Positions 14,270 through 17,421 of a stretch of 17,421 bases of DNA are shown here, piece after piece (positions within the stretch are counted from its first letter, which is position 1; the number at the start of each line of letters is the position of its first letter). The stretch is from Methanosarcinales archaeon. Lineage in GTDB: Archaea > Halobacteriota > Methanosarcinia > Methanosarcinales > Methanocomedenaceae. Position numbers and translations under genes: made by a program. The stretch lies in contig JAGLRT010000065.1 of the NCBI GenBank assembly GCA_023136155.1, positions 1-17,421 on the forward strand. The letters run 5' to 3'. The notes under the pieces are model-generated. The model was given only the letters and a program-made list of their open reading frames with translations. It was not told the origin of the DNA and did not search any database.

Positions 14270-14560
14270 ATGCAGCCACAACATGCCAGTCTTGATGAGA
14301 AGACCAACAGATACAGGGTCATGCTGAAAGGTGCCTTAGAAGATATTGAGATATCGATTGGTGAAAAGTCTTTTCTGGCTGGCGTGGCTGATGATTATCT
14401 CAACATGGCGCAGTCATATTTCAATGACGGCGTACATTTTGTAAAAAAAGAAGATCTGGTAAATGCCCTGGTCTGTTTCAGCTATGGTCATGCCTGGCTG
14501 GATGCAGGTGTAAGATTAGGAGTATTTACGGTAAGTGAAGACAAATTGTTTGCCATATGA
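14270..14560 (+). CDS. DUF357 family protein
   Basis: This 96-residue protein matches the archaeal DUF357 family (COG1698): RYRVMLKGALEDIEI near the start, YLNMAQSYFNDGVHFVKKED in the middle, and the signature NALVCFSYGHAWLDAGVRLGVF near the end. It is probably a helical cytoplasmic protein of unknown function. Sixty-four bases separate it from the preceding carrier gene and no strong Shine-Dalgarno motif precedes the ATG. A downstream ATG in frame is not evident before the conserved RYR segment, so this start is preferred. Confidence 0.85.
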   Translation: MQPQHASLDEKTNRYRVMLKGALEDIEISIGEKSFLAGVADDYLNMAQSYFNDGVHFVKKEDLVNALVCFSYGHAWLDAGVRLGVFTVSEDKLFAI

Positions 14561-14623
14561 TCTTATGGCAAAAAGTGATTGTAAACTGTTAATTTGATAA
14601 GTACGAAATGAATGTGAGGAAAG

Positions 14624-14980
14624 ATGTTGAATAATTACAAAGTAACTCTTGAAGCGGCCTGGTTGGTAAAAGATATTACAACTGTTGATGATGCCATGGG
14701 TGTGGCTGTAGCTGAAGCAGGAAAACGATTGAATCCCGATTTGGAATATGTAGAGATAGATGTGGGGAGCACACAATGTCCGGCTTGCAATGAACCTTTT
14801 GACAGTGTGTTTATGGCCGCTAATACTGCCCTTGTGGGTCTGGCACTTGAAATGAAGGTATTTGATGCTGAGAATGAAGAGCATGCTGCGAGAATCGCAA
14901 AGTCGGTCATTGGAAAAGCCTTGAAGAATATTCCTCTCAATGTGGTAGAGGTCATTGAACTGGAACATTTAGAAGAGTAA
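14624..14980 (+). CDS. DUF555/UPF0212 family protein
   Basis: This 118-residue protein carries the hallmark segments of archaeal UPF0212 (COG1885): NNYKVTLEAAWLVKDITTVDDAMGVAVAEAGKRL in the N-terminal half, then CPACNEPFDSVFMAANTALVGL and EMKVFDAENEEHAARIAKSVIGKAL. The CPAC cysteine pair may bind a metal, though only two cysteines are present. The function is unknown. A GTGAGG motif lies shortly before the ATG. It follows DUF357 with a 63-bp gap and precedes a kinase gene with a 22-bp gap. Confidence 0.88.
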   Translation: MLNNYKVTLEAAWLVKDITTVDDAMGVAVAEAGKRLNPDLEYVEIDVGSTQCPACNEPFDSVFMAANTALVGLALEMKVFDAENEEHAARIAKSVIGKALKNIPLNVVEVIELEHLEE

Positions 14981-15002
14981 TGCTGATTTAGGGGTATTTT
15001 AC

Positions 15003-15896
15003 TTGGACAAAACAATTTCGATAGTGGGTCATACTGCACTTGACCACCTGTTTGATGTAACAAATTTTCCGCAACCAAATTCTTCCATCCCAATAAACGA
15101 TTACCATATCTACTACGGGGGAGGTGCTGCTAATATCGCAGCCGGGATAGCTCAGATGGGTGGCAGCAGCCAGTTAATTTCCCCTGTAGGCGGTGATTTC
15201 AATGGTTCAAAGTACTGCCAGCACCTGGAAAGTCTGGGTGTGGATACCAGTCTTATGTTCAGGATGGAGCATGAGAAGACAGCATCAGCATTCATTTATA
15301 CTGATGGGAACCATAACCAGATAACCTATTTTTACTGGGGGGCGTCAAAGCATTTCCCTGAACTGGAACCCCCCCAACTTGATTTTGTTCACCTGGCCAC
15401 GGCTGACCCTGTGTTTAACAGCCGGATAGCACAGAGTGCGGATTTTGTTTCATTTGACCCAGGGCAGGATCTGGTGTTATATTCAAAAGAATGCCTTGAG
15501 ACCATATTGTCACATACTGATATTCTGTTCACCAACCGTCATGAGATTGAGAGGCTGGTCCGGATGACAGGTTGCAGCCGGGAAGAACTGGAAGAGGAAA
15601 TAGGGATCGTGGTGGTCACACTGGATAAGGATGGTAGTGAAATATACAGGGATGGTGAGCGGATATTCATACCTGCCATTCAGGTTGTGGCATTAGACCC
15701 CACAGGTGCCGGCGATGCTCACCGTGCAGGTTTTTTGCTGGCATATACCAGGGGGTATCCTCTGGAAGTATGCGCCCGGGTAGGGTCTACGACTGCATCC
15801 TTTGTGGTTGAAAAATTGGGATGCCAGACAAACCTTCCTACCTGGGAACAGGTGCAGCAAAGGTTTAATAAATACTATAAGGATTTTGAGATATGA
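15003..15896 (+). CDS. PfkB-family carbohydrate/nucleoside kinase
   Basis: This 297-residue protein has both PfkB-family signatures: GGGAANIAAGIAQMGG near residues 38-53, and DPTGAGDAHRAGFL beginning at Asp232, with the catalytic base Asp238. LFTNRHEIERL and VVTLDKDGSEIY fill the ATP-binding half. It phosphorylates a sugar or nucleoside hydroxyl; the substrate (ribose, nucleoside or other) cannot be told. His replaces the usual Phe after GDA. The TTG start is supported by AGGGGT 7 nt upstream. The stop codon overlaps the next start by ATGA. Confidence 0.88.
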   Translation: MDKTISIVGHTALDHLFDVTNFPQPNSSIPINDYHIYYGGGAANIAAGIAQMGGSSQLISPVGGDFNGSKYCQHLESLGVDTSLMFRMEHEKTASAFIYTDGNHNQITYFYWGASKHFPELEPPQLDFVHLATADPVFNSRIAQSADFVSFDPGQDLVLYSKECLETILSHTDILFTNRHEIERLVRMTGCSREELEEEIGIVVVTLDKDGSEIYRDGERIFIPAIQVVALDPTGAGDAHRAGFLLAYTRGYPLEVCARVGSTTASFVVEKLGCQTNLPTWEQVQQRFNKYYKDFEI

Positions 15897-16360
15897 ACCA
15901 TAAAGGAGAATCCGGGTCATTAGCTATACTGGCCATACTTTTACTGGTTTGTATCATTGTTACAGTAACGGTTTTTGTGATATTTTCCGGGCAACCGAAT
16001 GTAGATGATGGGTTATACTTAAAAGTGGATAGTCAGCAGGCTGTGGAGATTGTGGCACAGGACCCTGTTACCCAACAATACTTATCTGAACATTTCAACA
16101 GGCCTGAATGGCGGGTTGTGAAAACCACATTGGTACATGACTCATTGTATGCTTTGAACGGTAGCATAATGCAGGAAGGTAAGCCTTACTGGAAGGTAGA
16201 GATGTTAGAGCGGACCTGTTCTTGCGGTACTATAAATGACCTGTTTGTGGTTGAAGGGTATGTCTCCACTGAAACAGGTGAATTAATGAACCTGAGAACC
16301 GGTCTGGTAATAGAGAGCCAGTATGACAAACAAACCTGTGCATCCACAATATGCCATTAG
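15893..16360 (+). CDS. Single-span membrane-anchored hypothetical protein
   Basis: The 155-residue protein has one hydrophobic segment at about 10-33 (LAILAILLLVCIIVTVTVFV), preceded by a short charged N-terminus, so the remainder is probably outside the membrane. The rest includes DSQQAVEIVAQDPVTQQYLSEHF, a YWKVEM strand and a CSCG motif near the middle of the C-terminal half, with two further cysteines close to the end (TCASTICH). The QAVEIV and YWKV patterns loosely recall PepSY-type domains, but I do not recognise the family. It overlaps the kinase by ATGA and the next gene by 38 bp, so the three genes look co-transcribed. The downstream thioredoxin-CcdA protein suggests its cysteines may be redox partners. 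Confidence 0.7.
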   Translation: MNHKGESGSLAILAILLLVCIIVTVTVFVIFSGQPNVDDGLYLKVDSQQAVEIVAQDPVTQQYLSEHFNRPEWRVVKTTLVHDSLYALNGSIMQEGKPYWKVEMLERTCSCGTINDLFVVEGYVSTETGELMNLRTGLVIESQYDKQTCASTICH

Positions 16361-17421
16361 CAGCCTGGCTATTATCATTACATTATTGGTCGTAATTTTA
16401 TTCATAGCTCCTTCAACCGGGCAGCCCGATAGAATCGAGATCGAGTATTTCTATGAAGATGGTTGCTCAAAATGTGCCCATACATCCCCGGTGCTGAACG
16501 ACGTTGTCGGACGGTACAATAATGTGAGTGTATATAAATACGAGATTTTGACAGAATATGACGGTGTTGCAGGATACGACCGCATGAAGGTGTACGGGGT
16601 ATACACCGTACCGGTAATTGTTATCAACCGCCAGACACTCATTACGTACTCGAATTACGATGGCAATGCAAGCCTGCTGGAAGCATTGCTGGTGAACGGT
16701 ATTGAAAATGTTCCTCCTTTGATGGATAATGGCACATCACAGCCTGTTGCCGGATATGAAAAGCTGCCTGAATTATCCTTGATGGTGGTGTTAATTGCGG
16801 GCCTGCTTGCGGGTTTTAATCCGTGCTTACTTGCAGTGATGGCGTTTATGGCATCTATCACTTTATCTTCAAAGGGAAAACGCCTTGATATGGTGACTAT
16901 AATTGTTGGGTTCTGTATAGGGATATTTGCAGTTTACATGGTAGTGGGTATGGGGCTGCTTAGCATTGTGAAACAACATCCTGAGATGCAGGAAAACATC
17001 ACGTTGTTTTTGTTAATAATTATTGGACTATTGGGGTTGTGGCATTTATATGATGCATATTACATGAAGGTACACGGTAGGTCCTCATTAAAGACGCCTC
17101 GCTCATTCACGAATTTTGCAAGGAAGATTGGCGGTAAGAATATGTTGTTAATATCTATCGTCGCTGGCGGACTGTTCTCACTGATAAAAGTACCCTGTGT
17201 GGGAGCGGTATATTTTGCCATACTGGATATGTTGATAAGCAGAGGGGAAATTGCCGGGGGTGCGGTGTATCTGGCAGTGTATAACCTGGGTGTGGTACTA
17301 CCGGTGCTGGCACTGGGTATATTGCTGGTGTTCGGACTAAGTCCTGAACTGGTTGATGAGTTGAGGGAGAAAAGACGTATCGAGATACGGTTGGTGACCG
17401 GGGCAGTGCTGTTGCTGATTG
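16323..17421 (+). CDS. Thioredoxin-CcdA/DsbD fusion membrane protein, 3' truncated by window
   Basis: The frame is open from ATG 16323 to the window end (366 codons) with no stop. An N-terminal hydrophobic segment (about 11-31) is followed by a thioredoxin-like domain with the CxxC pair Cys48-Ser-Lys-Cys51 in YFYEDGCSKCAH. At about 155 onward come multiple hydrophobic segments with AGFNPC (Cys168) and KVPC (Cys292), the paired membrane cysteines of CcdA/DsbD thiol-disulfide transporters. It therefore looks like a DsbD-like protein with thioredoxin in front, moving reducing equivalents across the membrane. The start inside the previous gene's 3' end is supported by GAGAG about 10 nt upstream. 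The end of the protein lies beyond the window. Confidence 0.82.
   Translation, partial: MTNKPVHPQYAISSLAIIITLLVVILFIAPSTGQPDRIEIEYFYEDGCSKCAHTSPVLNDVVGRYNNVSVYKYEILTEYDGVAGYDRMKVYGVYTVPVIVINRQTLITYSNYDGNASLLEALLVNGIENVPPLMDNGTSQPVAGYEKLPELSLMVVLIAGLLAGFNPCLLAVMAFMASITLSSKGKRLDMVTIIVGFCIGIFAVYMVVGMGLLSIVKQHPEMQENITLFLLIIIGLLGLWHLYDAYYMKVHGRSSLKTPRSFTNFARKIGGKNMLLISIVAGGLFSLIKVPCVGAVYFAILDMLISRGEIAGGAVYLAVYNLGVVLPVLALGILLVFGLSPELVDELREKRRIEIRLVTGAVLLLI

Noticed and set aside
14516..14968. Minus-strand open frame of 150 codons over DUF357 and DUF555
   Set aside because: The plus-strand genes match known families along their length; this frame is an antisense artefact.

Overview
The window is archaeal, most likely from a methanogen-related euryarchaeote (Methanosarcina-like or an ANME-type relative). 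The reasons are a methanogen-type heterodisulfide reductase set (HdrC, HdrB, HdrA), the archaeal proteins DUF357 and DUF555/UPF0212, an initiator tRNA without an encoded CCA, TATA-type promoters, and frequent ATGA overlaps and TTG starts. The exact lineage cannot be read from this sequence.

Layout: (1) 1-507 is the 3' end of a SPASM/radical SAM heme-pathway protein, convergent with larB (minus strand). (2) 1609-5590 carries a small two-cluster ferredoxin, then a tightly coupled hdrC-hdrB-hdrA operon. HdrA ends in an MvhD-like domain that has lost all its cysteines. (3) 5591-6275 is non-coding except for an initiator tRNA-Met. It holds a possible MITE-like element and several hairpins. (4) 6276-7319 is a CNNM/CBS-pair membrane protein. 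(5) 7416-13595 is a compact eight-gene run: LplA-like, LplB, LplA, three radical SAM proteins (two are paralogs of each other), a degenerate M23-fold protein, and a GcvH-like carrier. A second GcvH/LbpA-like carrier (13783-14205) follows behind a tract of 13-bp tandem repeats. (6) 14270-17421 holds DUF357, DUF555, a PfkB-family kinase, a membrane-anchored hypothetical protein and a truncated thioredoxin-CcdA fusion that runs off the window.

The centre of interest is the lipoate locus. I read it as a self-contained pathway: a split LplA/LplB ligase charges a small H-protein-like carrier, and radical SAM proteins resembling the two-protein LipS1/LipS2 lipoyl synthase insert the sulfurs. No glycine cleavage P, T or L protein and no 2-oxoacid dehydrogenase is present, and an Hdr operon lies 1.8 kb upstream. 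This resembles the bacterial and archaeal sHdr-LbpA arrangement, but with a methanogen-type HdrABC. The additions I cannot place in the known pathway are a third radical SAM protein, a second divergent LplA, and the M23-like protein. The Hdr link is an inference from proximity only.
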